From Bacteroidales bacterium (GTDB lineage Bacteria > Bacteroidota > Bacteroidia > Bacteroidales > F082), in assembly GCA_024400425.1 (NCBI GenBank), contig JAKSMV010000017.1, positions 1 to 64,000 on the forward strand: a DNA stretch of 64,000 nt. Reading direction: 5' to 3'. The notes below the pieces were generated by a model. That model searched no databases. It was given only the letters and a program-made list of their open reading frames with translations, and was not told where the DNA came from. Below, one piece after another: positions 51,215 through 58,754 of this stretch. Within the stretch, counting starts at the first letter, position 1; each line of letters opens with the position of its first letter. The translations under genes and the position numbers were made by a program.

Positions 51215-51286
51215 ATGAAAAAGATATCAGCACTTATTGCAGTTTTTGGCTATGGCCGACTTTTTTGGCTCGCTACCAACAACTGA
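51215..51286 (+). pseudogene. Signal-peptide-like remnant after the LRR gene
   Basis: MKKISALIAVFGYGRLFWLATNN and a stop lie 9 bp after the LRR stop. The beginning resembles another signal peptide from the same gene family, cut off after 24 codons. It may be a further deletion relic or chance. Confidence 0.35.
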
Positions 51287-51303
51287 AGCCAGTTCTCAAA
51301 GTT

Positions 51304-52590
51304 TTATAGTTTTATCTCTATTCCAATCGATCTGAAAGGCTTATAAGATGTTTGGTTATACTCTGGCAACAAATTGGTAAAGATCCGCACACCATGAATT
51401 ATGCCTAAAGCATTGGTGCTCAATCCGATTCCAAGTTCAATTTTCCAAGGATTAAACAAATCAGTGATTGATTCCTGGCTGCTCGAATTTCCCAAGGTCG
51501 TCGTTTCGCGTGTGAACAGACTGCCCCCAAGACGACGGCCAAAATTGACATCGAAACCCAACGCTTCGCCCTTTTTCGTGATTTTCCAATAAAAATTGAC
51601 GGGAATTGTAAGATAGGTATTGGTAACAATATTTTGTCGTGCAGGAAGTTGATTATCAACAGCCACCAAACCATTACCATCTTGAGTCACAGGATGCGCC
51701 ATGCGGCGGATATTCAAATCGAATTGCAAGCCCGTCTGCATCGTCCAGTTTTTGCTCAAGTTGAAACCGGTGACAAAGGGAACCGACAAGGAAACTACTC
51801 CGAAAGAAGCATACGGATTTGTATCAAAGTTTTTCGGGGTTTGCAAGAAACGATAGCCACAAGTCAAGCCGCCAGTAATAGTGCCATTCCACAGACGTTC
51901 ATAATCCTTTATCAACGTGAGATGACGGAGCGTATCGTTTTGCTCCCACTTATGCTTCGGATTAACAAACTCTCCTTCAGGGATATAAGTTGCATAATGA
52001 TTCGGTTCTGTTTCCCTAACAGTCAGATTCCCGTCCATCAGATTCGCGCCATAACGGAACTTGCTATCACCCATCCAGACATGAAGGTTTTCGCCTGTCA
52101 AGGTGTCAATCTGCAATTCCGCTGCATCCGAAACCCGAATGCTAGGTTGGCCAATCGAATGCAAATGTCCAATGTGCAACGATGCAAGTTTTGCGACTTC
52201 AAAACTAAAATGTTTTGAATCAACAGCTTCAATCCGATCGGCAAAAACCTCTGACCTTTCATCGACATAAAGGCTTTCAAGTTCGAATTTTCCACGCAAT
52301 TCGACCACCGTTCCTTTGGGCAAAGTGTTGTTTTCAAAGATGGTCAAAGTCTTGCCTGAAAGTCTGCAAAGTTTTGTCTGACAGGCTTTTTCCTGATATT
52401 TCTCATCAGCGACAATGGCGATGCTACAGCAACTGTCAGTAGGTCGGTTCAGCAGTTTCACCTTCCAGCCTGACTCGATTTCAAGCTTGTTGAATTTTCC
52501 CGAAATGCTTTGCTCGATGGCGATTTCCTCTTGCGCCACAGCAAACAACGCAGTGCAAACCGCAAATAATGTCAAAAAATAACGTTTCAT
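51304..52590 (-). CDS. Outer-membrane protein: DUF2807-like head plus beta-barrel
   Basis: A 428-residue exported protein (signal YFLTLFAVCTALFAVAQ). Residues ~20-190 resemble the DUF2807 (putative auto-transporter adhesin head) pattern: SISGKFNKLEIESGWKVKLL, then repeated AxLxIDxL rungs. The C-terminal ~200 residues alternate like an outer-membrane barrel (GFNLSKNWTMQTGLQFDLNI; FGRRLGGSLF; PFRSIGIEIKL) of the PorT/OMP_b-brl_2 type. It is 20 bp downstream of an anti-sigma-like gene, so the three-gene minus operon may be a membrane-stress unit. Confidence 0.75.
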   Translation of the reverse strand: MKRYFLTLFAVCTALFAVAQEEIAIEQSISGKFNKLEIESGWKVKLLNRPTDSCCSIAIVADEKYQEKACQTKLCRLSGKTLTIFENNTLPKGTVVELRGKFELESLYVDERSEVFADRIEAVDSKHFSFEVAKLASLHIGHLHSIGQPSIRVSDAAELQIDTLTGENLHVWMGDSKFRYGANLMDGNLTVRETEPNHYATYIPEGEFVNPKHKWEQNDTLRHLTLIKDYERLWNGTITGGLTCGYRFLQTPKNFDTNPYASFGVVSLSVPFVTGFNLSKNWTMQTGLQFDLNIRRMAHPVTQDGNGLVAVDNQLPARQNIVTNTYLTIPVNFYWKITKKGEALGFDVNFGRRLGGSLFTRETTTLGNSSSQESITDLFNPWKIELGIGLSTNALGIIHGVRIFTNLLPEYNQTSYKPFRSIGIEIKL

Positions 52591-52609
52591 GATAAATCCT
52601 ATTTAATTA

Positions 52610-53341
52610 TTAATCATTTAATTCCGTATTGATTTCAAACGCCAACATGCAACCTTCGCTGGCAGAATATTGCGGCAATCCGATAGCACCGCTTTCATTT
52701 ATTCGTGACTTTTTCCTTCTATTTTTATGCTTTGTAGCCACATCATCATAAGCGACAAGATTCTCTGCACGAATGACACGACGTTTCGCAGGTTCAGGTT
52801 GAGTATCAGCAATTTGTATTGAATCTTCGTAAACTAGAGCCAGTTGAGCGGCAAGCGAAGTATCGACTTGAACAAATTCTTGATTTTCAACAACTTCAGT
52901 CATTTCCTGTTTTGTATCGGCATCAATTTTACGCTCAGCTTGTTCCACAACGTTTTGTGCAACGACAGTTTTCCTTTCGGCAGCTGGACGTTCAACATCG
53001 TGTTTTTCAACATTTTCAGTCAGAGTCTCTTTTGGGATGGCAACCGAATCATGCACAATTTCTTCGTCTTGCGGCAAAACCGAATGTGCCATTTCCATCG
53101 ATTCTGTTTCTGAAGGGTTTTGCGCTATCTTTAACACAAAGAACAGCAATGCACAAGCCGAAATTCCAATGGCGGTTTTCAGCCACAACGGAATCGTTTT
53201 CCGCTGCGTTTCCTTTGCTGCAAGGCTATCAATCAAATCGTCGATTTGCTTTTTCTGCCGCTGGTCGCGGCCATATTCCTTCAAAGTATCAAGCAGTTCC
53301 TTGACTTCTTTTTCCATATTATTTTCCTCGTTCATAGTCAT
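52610..53341 (-). CDS. Putative anti-sigma factor (single-TM membrane protein)
   Basis: A 243-residue protein with a cytosolic N-terminal helical part (MEKEVKELLDTLKEYG; DDLIDSLAAKETQ), one TM helix (PLWLKTAIGISACALLFFVL, about 50-69) and a long Glu/Gln-rich periplasmic region. The order sigma then single-TM protein is the signature of ECF sigma/anti-sigma pairs. No zinc-binding ASD motif (HxxxCxxC) is present, so it is a divergent or non-canonical anti-sigma. The start at 53341 overlaps the sigma gene by 23 bp; ATGs at 53335 and 53317 are alternatives. Confidence 0.7.
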   Translation of the reverse strand: MTMNEENNMEKEVKELLDTLKEYGRDQRQKKQIDDLIDSLAAKETQRKTIPLWLKTAIGISACALLFFVLKIAQNPSETESMEMAHSVLPQDEEIVHDSVAIPKETLTENVEKHDVERPAAERKTVVAQNVVEQAERKIDADTKQEMTEVVENQEFVQVDTSLAAQLALVYEDSIQIADTQPEPAKRRVIRAENLVAYDDVATKHKNRRKKSRINESGAIGLPQYSASEGCMLAFEINTELND

Positions 53342-53822
53342 TTAGTTTTTCCATTGTTTCTCTGATTGATTTGTAGGCACGCGAAAAAATCGTGTACAGG
53401 TTCGCACTGCTGACATTCAAAGCCTTCTCGATTTCGCGATTCGGCAAGTCTTCTTCATATTTCATCAAGATGGCCTCACGTTGTTTTTCAGGCAACCTAT
53501 CAATCACCATACGAGCCATTCGATAGCGTTCTTCAAGATTCTCATCGGCTGAAGATTCTTCCATCATAATCACCTTTTCGTCAATCGGTTCGGATGGCCG
53601 CTGCTGCCGCAAAATGTCAACGCAACGGCGTTTCACAACCGTAATGCAGAAAGCCTCTTTCTTCTCCACACGTCCAAAATCTTCCCTTTTATTCCAAAGG
53701 CATATCACGCTTTCCTGAACGGCATCAGCAGCCAAGTCGTTGTCGTTCAACATACTTTCGGCCATGCGTCTCATGGAGGAATGATACTTTAGGATGATAT
53801 TTTTGAACTCTTCAGCTGTCAC
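53319..53822 (-). CDS. ECF-type RNA polymerase sigma factor
   Basis: A 167-residue sigma-70 family factor. Region 2 is seen in MAESMLNDNDLAADAVQESV with the -10-binding NLVQE-type helix; region 4 contains RLPEKQREAILMKYEEDLP and the HTH NREIEKALNVSSANLYTIFS. Length and lack of regions 1 and 3 fit ECF sigmas. It heads a minus-strand operon with a TM anti-sigma-like protein and an outer-membrane protein, suggesting a response to envelope conditions. The 163-bp region to parA is divergent and probably holds both promoters. Confidence 0.93.
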   Translation of the reverse strand: MTAEEFKNIILKYHSSMRRMAESMLNDNDLAADAVQESVICLWNKREDFGRVEKKEAFCITVVKRRCVDILRQQRPSEPIDEKVIMMEESSADENLEERYRMARMVIDRLPEKQREAILMKYEEDLPNREIEKALNVSSANLYTIFSRAYKSIRETMEKLNDYERGK

Positions 53823-53942
53823 TTTTCAGGTCGTTTTCATATAGTAATCGTGAAAAACAAGAAAATCTTGCACTTATCAACACTTTTTTGTTTTGTTGAT
53901 AACTTTCCAAAGAACTGCCATAATAAATCAAGGCAAAATACG

Positions 53943-53950
53943 TACTTTTG
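53943..53950 (+). promoter_or_regulatory. -7 element (TACTTTTG) for parAB operon
   Basis: TACTTTTG lies 36 bp upstream of the parA ATG at 53986 and matches the phylum consensus. Confidence 0.55.
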
Positions 53951-53985
53951 TAGCCTTATTTTTCGAACAAGAACAGAAACAATAT

Positions 53986-54765
53986 ATGGGTAAGATTATA
54001 GCAATTGCCAACCAAAAAGGTGGCGTGGGCAAAACCACGACAGCCATTAACCTCGCCGCCAGCCTCGCCGTGCTTGAGCACAAGACGCTGCTCATCGACG
54101 CCGACCCTCAAGCCAATGCCACATCGGGCGTGGGCGTTGACCCCAAGGCGGTGGAAACCAGCATCTACGAATGCATCATCGACAACGTTGACCCCAAGAG
54201 CATCATCGCGGAGACTGAGACCCCTAACCTCTATCTCCTCCCCGCCCACATCGACCTCGTAGGCGCCGAAATCGAGATGATCAACATGCCCGAACGCGAA
54301 CAAATGATGAAGAAATCGCTGGCCGGCATCAAAGACGACTACGACTTCATCATCATCGACTGCTCGCCTTCGCTGGGCCTGGTCACCGTGAACGCACTCA
54401 CCGCATCCGACTCGGTCATTATCCCTGTCCAATGCGAATATTTTGCCTTGGAAGGTCTCGGCAAATTGCTCAACACCATCAAGATAGTGCAAACGCGCCT
54501 CAATCCCGACTTAGACATTGAAGGTATCCTGCTCACCATGTTCGACACACGCTTGCGTCTCTCGAAGCAAGTGGTGGAAGAAGTGAAGATGCACTTCCAG
54601 GACATGGTTTTCGACACCATCATCAACCGCAACACCCGCTTGGGCGAGGCTCCCAGCTTCGGACGCACCATCATCATGCACGATGCAGGCAGCATCGGCG
54701 CCATCAACTACCTCAACCTTGCACGCGAAATACTGGAAAAGAACAACATATCAACCAAAAACTGA
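53986..54765 (+). CDS. parA: Chromosome-partitioning ATPase ParA/Soj
   Basis: A 259-residue Walker-type ATPase that moves ParB-parS complexes on the nucleoid. The deviant Walker [14 protein letters not shown] is at residues 11-23, Walker A' DADPQANAT follows, and Walker [14 protein letters not shown] lies near 120. The ATG at 53986 ([13 protein letters not shown]) is chosen because the longer frame to 53893 crosses the promoter. parB starts 8 bp after the stop. The chromosomal Bacteroidota gene order parA-parB-DUF5683-dapB-lepB is visible. Confidence 0.97.
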   Translation: MGKIIAIANQKGGVGKTTTAINLAASLAVLEHKTLLIDADPQANATSGVGVDPKAVETSIYECIIDNVDPKSIIAETETPNLYLLPAHIDLVGAEIEMINMPEREQMMKKSLAGIKDDYDFIIIDCSPSLGLVTVNALTASDSVIIPVQCEYFALEGLGKLLNTIKIVQTRLNPDLDIEGILLTMFDTRLRLSKQVVEEVKMHFQDMVFDTIINRNTRLGEAPSFGRTIIMHDAGSIGAINYLNLAREILEKNNISTKN

Positions 54766-54773
54766 TTTTCACC

Positions 54774-55664
54774 ATGCCTGACAACAAGAAAAGAGCTTTG
54801 GGCCGCGGCCTCGATGCACTCCTGCAAAGTCCCGAAACCGACATCACCAGCCGCGACATTTCGGGTAACTATGTGGCCGGTGCCATTGCCGAAATCGACA
54901 TCAACCTCATCGAAGCCAACCCTTTCCAACCCCGCACCGAATTCGACCAGACCGCCTTGGAAGAACTCGCCCAATCAATCAAAGAACAAGGTGTGATTCA
55001 ACCTGTTACGGTCAGAAAACTCGGCTATAACAAATATCAGCTCATCTCAGGCGAACGTCGTTTGAGAGCCTCCAAACTGGCAGGACTGAGCAAGATTCCG
55101 GTCTTCATCCGCATCGCCAACGACGAGCAGATGCTCGAACTCGCCCTCATCGAAAACATTCACCGCGAGAACCTGAACGCCATCGAAGTGGCCATCTCCT
55201 ACCAGCGTCTCGTCGATGAATGTCACATGACCCAGGAAGCCATCAGCGAAAAGGTCGGCAAGAGCCGCAGTGCCGTGGCTAACTTCTTGCGTCTGCTGAA
55301 ACTGCCAGCCGAAGTGCAAATCGCCATCCGCGACGGACACATCTCGATGGGTCATGCCCGTGCCATCATCAACATCGAAGACAAAGAACAGCAACTCAAA
55401 CTGTTGCAGCAAATCATCGAAGACGAGATGAGCGTCAGGCAGACCGAAGAAATGGCAGAGAAAGCCAAGAAAGGCGCAAATGGCGAACGGAAGCAGACCA
55501 ACTTCATCCCTGAACACTTCAAGAGCAAAATCAAGTCGCTGTCGCAAACGCTCAACACCAAAGTGAAGGTGAAACGCGACGTGAAAGGCCACGGCAGCGT
55601 GGTCATCGACTTCAAGGACGAAGCCGAGTTCGACCGCATCATGGAACTCTTCAACAAGCAATAA
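54774..55664 (+). CDS. parB: Chromosome-partitioning protein ParB/Spo0J
   Basis: A 296-residue CTP-hydrolysing clamp that loads at parS. The N-terminal basic KRALGRGLDALL segment, the CTPase motif GERRLRASKLAGL (about 94-106) with upstream ANPFQPR, and the ENIHRENLN helix are present. An HTH (MTQEAISEKVGKSRSAVANF) follows, and a C-terminal dimerisation domain ends the chain. It co-operates with ParA next to it. Whether parS sites lie nearby was not resolved by eye. Confidence 0.97.
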   Translation: MPDNKKRALGRGLDALLQSPETDITSRDISGNYVAGAIAEIDINLIEANPFQPRTEFDQTALEELAQSIKEQGVIQPVTVRKLGYNKYQLISGERRLRASKLAGLSKIPVFIRIANDEQMLELALIENIHRENLNAIEVAISYQRLVDECHMTQEAISEKVGKSRSAVANFLRLLKLPAEVQIAIRDGHISMGHARAIINIEDKEQQLKLLQQIIEDEMSVRQTEEMAEKAKKGANGERKQTNFIPEHFKSKIKSLSQTLNTKVKVKRDVKGHGSVVIDFKDEAEFDRIMELFNKQ

Positions 55665-55667
55665 CAG

Positions 55668-56300
55668 GTGCGGAAAATACTGATATTTTTCGGGCTGCTC
55701 TTGTGCTTCTGCCTTTCTAATGCAGAAGCGCAAATCGTTGTATTTGATACGGTTCACGACGATATTACCGCCGACACCATTGTCAGCACCGCAAAAGTCA
55801 CGAAGCACAAGAGAGAGCACAGCGCCAAAACCGCCACCATCATGTCGGCCTGCCTCCCCGGATTGGGACAAATCTATAACGGGAAATGGTGGAAAGTGCC
55901 CATTGTATATGCAGGTTTAGGCGGATTAGGGTATCTTTCCTACAACAACCATTATGAATACAAAAGCTATCTGATGGCTTATGAATTCAAGACTGGCGAC
56001 CTGCCCGAAGGCACCGTCATGACGGAGTATGCCACGCAGCTAGCCAACAGATATCAAGAATCGCAGTTGCAAAGCTACAAGGAAAGCTACCGGCGCGATT
56101 TCGAGCTTTTTACCATCATCACGGTGGTGTGGTATGGGGTGCAAATCATTGATGCCTGCGTCGATGGGCACCTTTATTCTTACGACATCAGCGACGACCT
56201 GAGTTTCAGCATCGACCCATGTTTTCAGTTCAACGGGCCGCAAGGCAACACGATACCGCCTTTGTCGCAAGTAGGACTTTCGTTCAACTTAAACTTTTGA
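55668..56300 (+). CDS. DUF5683 membrane protein
   Basis: A 210-residue exported or membrane protein with signal peptide ILIFFGLLLCFCLSNAEAQ. The conserved core TATIMSACLPGLGQIYNGKWWKVPIVYAG is the DUF5683 signature (first 20 residues: TATIMSACLPGLGQIYNGKW), with a hydrophobic partner helix, and FTIITVVWYGVQIIDA forms a second membrane-type segment. GTG at 55668 is the start, 3 bp after parB. The family sits between parB and dapB in many Bacteroidota; role unknown. Confidence 0.85.
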   Translation: MRKILIFFGLLLCFCLSNAEAQIVVFDTVHDDITADTIVSTAKVTKHKREHSAKTATIMSACLPGLGQIYNGKWWKVPIVYAGLGGLGYLSYNNHYEYKSYLMAYEFKTGDLPEGTVMTEYATQLANRYQESQLQSYKESYRRDFELFTIITVVWYGVQIIDACVDGHLYSYDISDDLSFSIDPCFQFNGPQGNTIPPLSQVGLSFNLNF

Positions 56301-56305
56301 GAAAT

Positions 56306-57019
56306 ATGAAGATAGCACTTTTGGGATATGGAAAAATGGGGCATGAAGTGGAAAAAGCCGCCCTCGCCCGCCAACACGAAATCGTTGTCACCATCGACAA
56401 TGAAAGCGAATGGGCAGAACGCACACCTTTATTAAAAAGAGCCGATGTCGCCATCGACTTCAGTCAGCCCAACCAAGCCGTGACCAACATCTTCCGCTGC
56501 TTCGACCTTCACATTCCCATCATCGTCGGCACCACCGCATGGTACGACCACCTGACCGAAATCAGGCAACGCTGCGAAGCCGAAGGACAAAGCCTCTTTT
56601 ATGCGCCCAATTTCAGCATCGGAATGAACATCATGTTCCGCCTCAACAAGCAACTTGCCACGTTTGCCGAAAAATATGGCTACCAACTCGCACTGACTGA
56701 GACACACCACATCCATAAGTTAGACAAACCCAGCGGAACAGCCGTGAAGATTGCCAACGACATCATCGCCGTGAACAAGGACTACGATTCGTGGAGTCTC
56801 GATGCCCAACCCGGCACCAACGTGTTGCCCGTCACTGCCATCCGCGAAGGCGAGGTGAACGGCATCCACAGCGTGCAAGCACAATCGCCAGCCGACAAAC
56901 TCACCCTGACCCACGAAGCCTTCAACCGCCAAGGCTTTGCCCAAGGTGCCATCGCTGCCGCCGAGTTCCTCATCGGGAAACACGGCTGCTTCACGATGGA
57001 TGATTTGTTTGGCGAATAA
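56306..57019 (+). CDS. dapB: 4-hydroxy-tetrahydrodipicolinate reductase
   Basis: A 237-residue NAD(P)H-dependent reductase in lysine/diaminopimelate synthesis. The N-terminal dinucleotide-binding motif LGYGKMGHEVEKAA, IDFSQPNQAVTN, the NFSIGMN segment, and the catalytic TETHHIHKLDKPSGTAVKIA (catalytic His pair and Lys in the HxxKxDxPSGTA pattern) are visible. The start at 56306 follows DUF5683 by 5 bp; the extension to 56219 overlaps that gene and is rejected. It supplies meso-DAP precursors for peptidoglycan. Confidence 0.96.
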   Translation: MKIALLGYGKMGHEVEKAALARQHEIVVTIDNESEWAERTPLLKRADVAIDFSQPNQAVTNIFRCFDLHIPIIVGTTAWYDHLTEIRQRCEAEGQSLFYAPNFSIGMNIMFRLNKQLATFAEKYGYQLALTETHHIHKLDKPSGTAVKIANDIIAVNKDYDSWSLDAQPGTNVLPVTAIREGEVNGIHSVQAQSPADKLTLTHEAFNRQGFAQGAIAAAEFLIGKHGCFTMDDLFGE

Positions 57020-57070
57020 AAATACGATTTCGAATCATTTTGCGTTAATAAAGAAAATCAAACACACGAC

Positions 57071-58585
57071 ATGTCACTTATATTATTCATTCTCATCGTT
57101 CCAGCACTGTTCACCATCCCATTTGCATTCTGCTGGAAACAATTCGAAGCCGCAGGACAAAAAGGCTACCAGTGCCTTATTCCTTATTACAATATCTTCG
57201 TCATGCTAAAGATCATCGGCAAGCAGAAAAAGTTCTGGTGGTGGTTCTTCATCGTGTTCCCCTACATCAACATTTTCATGCTGCTGCTCATGCTCGTCGA
57301 GTTGGGCAAATGCTTCGGCAAATTCAAGGTGTGGGAAGAAGGCATGGCCGCCATCCTGCCTTTCATTTTCTTCCCTTGCATCGTTAAAGATGCGCCTTAC
57401 CAAAACCCTGCAACCACACAACGACCCAAGAAATCGACAGGCCGCGAATGGTTCGACGCCATCATCTTTGCCGTCGTCGCTGCGCTGATTATCAGGACCT
57501 ACGTCTTCGAAGCCTTCACCATCCCGACCTCGAGCATGGAAAAATCGCTTTGCGTTGGCGACTATCTCATTGTCAGCAAGATACATTACGGTCCAAAGCG
57601 TCCAAATACCCCGTTGTCATTCCCATTTGTGCACAACACCTTGCCATTCAGCAAGACCAAGAAATCCTATCTGGAATGGATCAAGTTGCCTTATCACCGC
57701 TATCCAGGCACCTCGACCATCAAACGCTACGACCCCATCGTGTTCAACTACCCTGCTGGCGACACCGTCTGCGACAAGTTCCAAAGCAGCGTGAGCTACT
57801 ACGACCTCGTGCGCGAATATGGACGCGAATATGTTTGGAACGACCATGAAGATTTCGGCAAGGTCATCGCCCACCCTATCGACAAGCGCGAGAACTACAT
57901 CAAACGCCTCATCGGCATGCCGGGCGACAGTCTGCAAATCATTGATGGCGTGGTATTTATCAATGGAGAAAAGGCCTTTGAACCCGAAAACATGCAACAC
58001 AACTACAGCGTTACGACCACCAACGGAGGCATTAACAAGAAGACCTTGGAGAAATACAACATCACCGAAGGCTATCGCACCAACGACCCCAACACCGTCA
58101 TTCTGAACATCAGCGAGAAAGTGGCCGAAGAGTTGCGCAGACTGCCTTTCATCACCGAGGTGACCGAAATCATCCAGCCCGTGGGCGAAGGAACCACTGC
58201 CAGCCTCTTCCCTCACAATCCGGAACTGTATCCCTGGAATGTGGATAACTTCGGCCCTATCTACATCCCGAAAGCTGGCGAGACGGTCAAACTCGACGTT
58301 GAAACATTGCCTTTGTATGAACGCATCATTCACGCCTACGAGCTTCACGACCTGAAAACGGAAGGCAACAAGATTTTCATCGACGGACAAGAAGCCGACA
58401 GCTATACCTTCGAGATGAACTACTACTGGATGATGGGCGACAACCGACACAACTCAGCCGACTCGCGCTATTGGGGTTATGTACCTGAGAACCATATCGT
58501 TGGCAAAGCCGTCTTCGTATGGCTTTCCATAGACAAGGAAAACGGCGGCATCCGTTGGAACCGCATGTTTAGGATTCCGAAATAA
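57071..58585 (+). CDS. lepB: Signal peptidase I, long Bacteroidota form
   Basis: A 504-residue leader peptidase removing Sec signal peptides at the inner membrane. The N-terminal ~105 residues are a DUF5684-like domain with two or three hydrophobic segments (LFILIVPALFTIPFAFCW; WWWFFIVFPYINIFMLLLML). A further TM segment (FDAIIFAVVAALIIRTYVF, 128-146) precedes the catalytic Ser155 (PTSSMEKSL) and Lys278 (REN-YIKRLIGMPGD). The family box GDNRHNSADSRYWG is near the end. The length (E. coli 324) is due to insertions between box C and E, usual in this phylum. Co-oriented with dapB. Confidence 0.95.
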   Translation: MSLILFILIVPALFTIPFAFCWKQFEAAGQKGYQCLIPYYNIFVMLKIIGKQKKFWWWFFIVFPYINIFMLLLMLVELGKCFGKFKVWEEGMAAILPFIFFPCIVKDAPYQNPATTQRPKKSTGREWFDAIIFAVVAALIIRTYVFEAFTIPTSSMEKSLCVGDYLIVSKIHYGPKRPNTPLSFPFVHNTLPFSKTKKSYLEWIKLPYHRYPGTSTIKRYDPIVFNYPAGDTVCDKFQSSVSYYDLVREYGREYVWNDHEDFGKVIAHPIDKRENYIKRLIGMPGDSLQIIDGVVFINGEKAFEPENMQHNYSVTTTNGGINKKTLEKYNITEGYRTNDPNTVILNISEKVAEELRRLPFITEVTEIIQPVGEGTTASLFPHNPELYPWNVDNFGPIYIPKAGETVKLDVETLPLYERIIHAYELHDLKTEGNKIFIDGQEADSYTFEMNYYWMMGDNRHNSADSRYWGYVPENHIVGKAVFVWLSIDKENGGIRWNRMFRIPK

Positions 58586-58609
58586 TTTTTTTCAGTTACA
58601 CACATTTTT

Positions 58610-58657
58610 TTCGGGAGAGGGATGCACTTCACGTTGCGTTCCTCTTCCTTTTTTTGC
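58610..58657 (+). terminator. Probable terminator after lepB
   Basis: The gap between lepB and ftsK contains an imperfect hairpin (GGGATGCAC / GTTGCGTTCCT) followed by a T7 run, then a TACTTTTG -7 element near 58721 for ftsK. Confidence 0.5.
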
Positions 58658-58754
58658 AACACATATCAGTTTTTCTACATGAAGACCCTCCATTCAGAGC
58701 ATATTTTCGCAAAAAAATATGTACTTTTGCAAACCATTTTGAAACAAAAAAAAC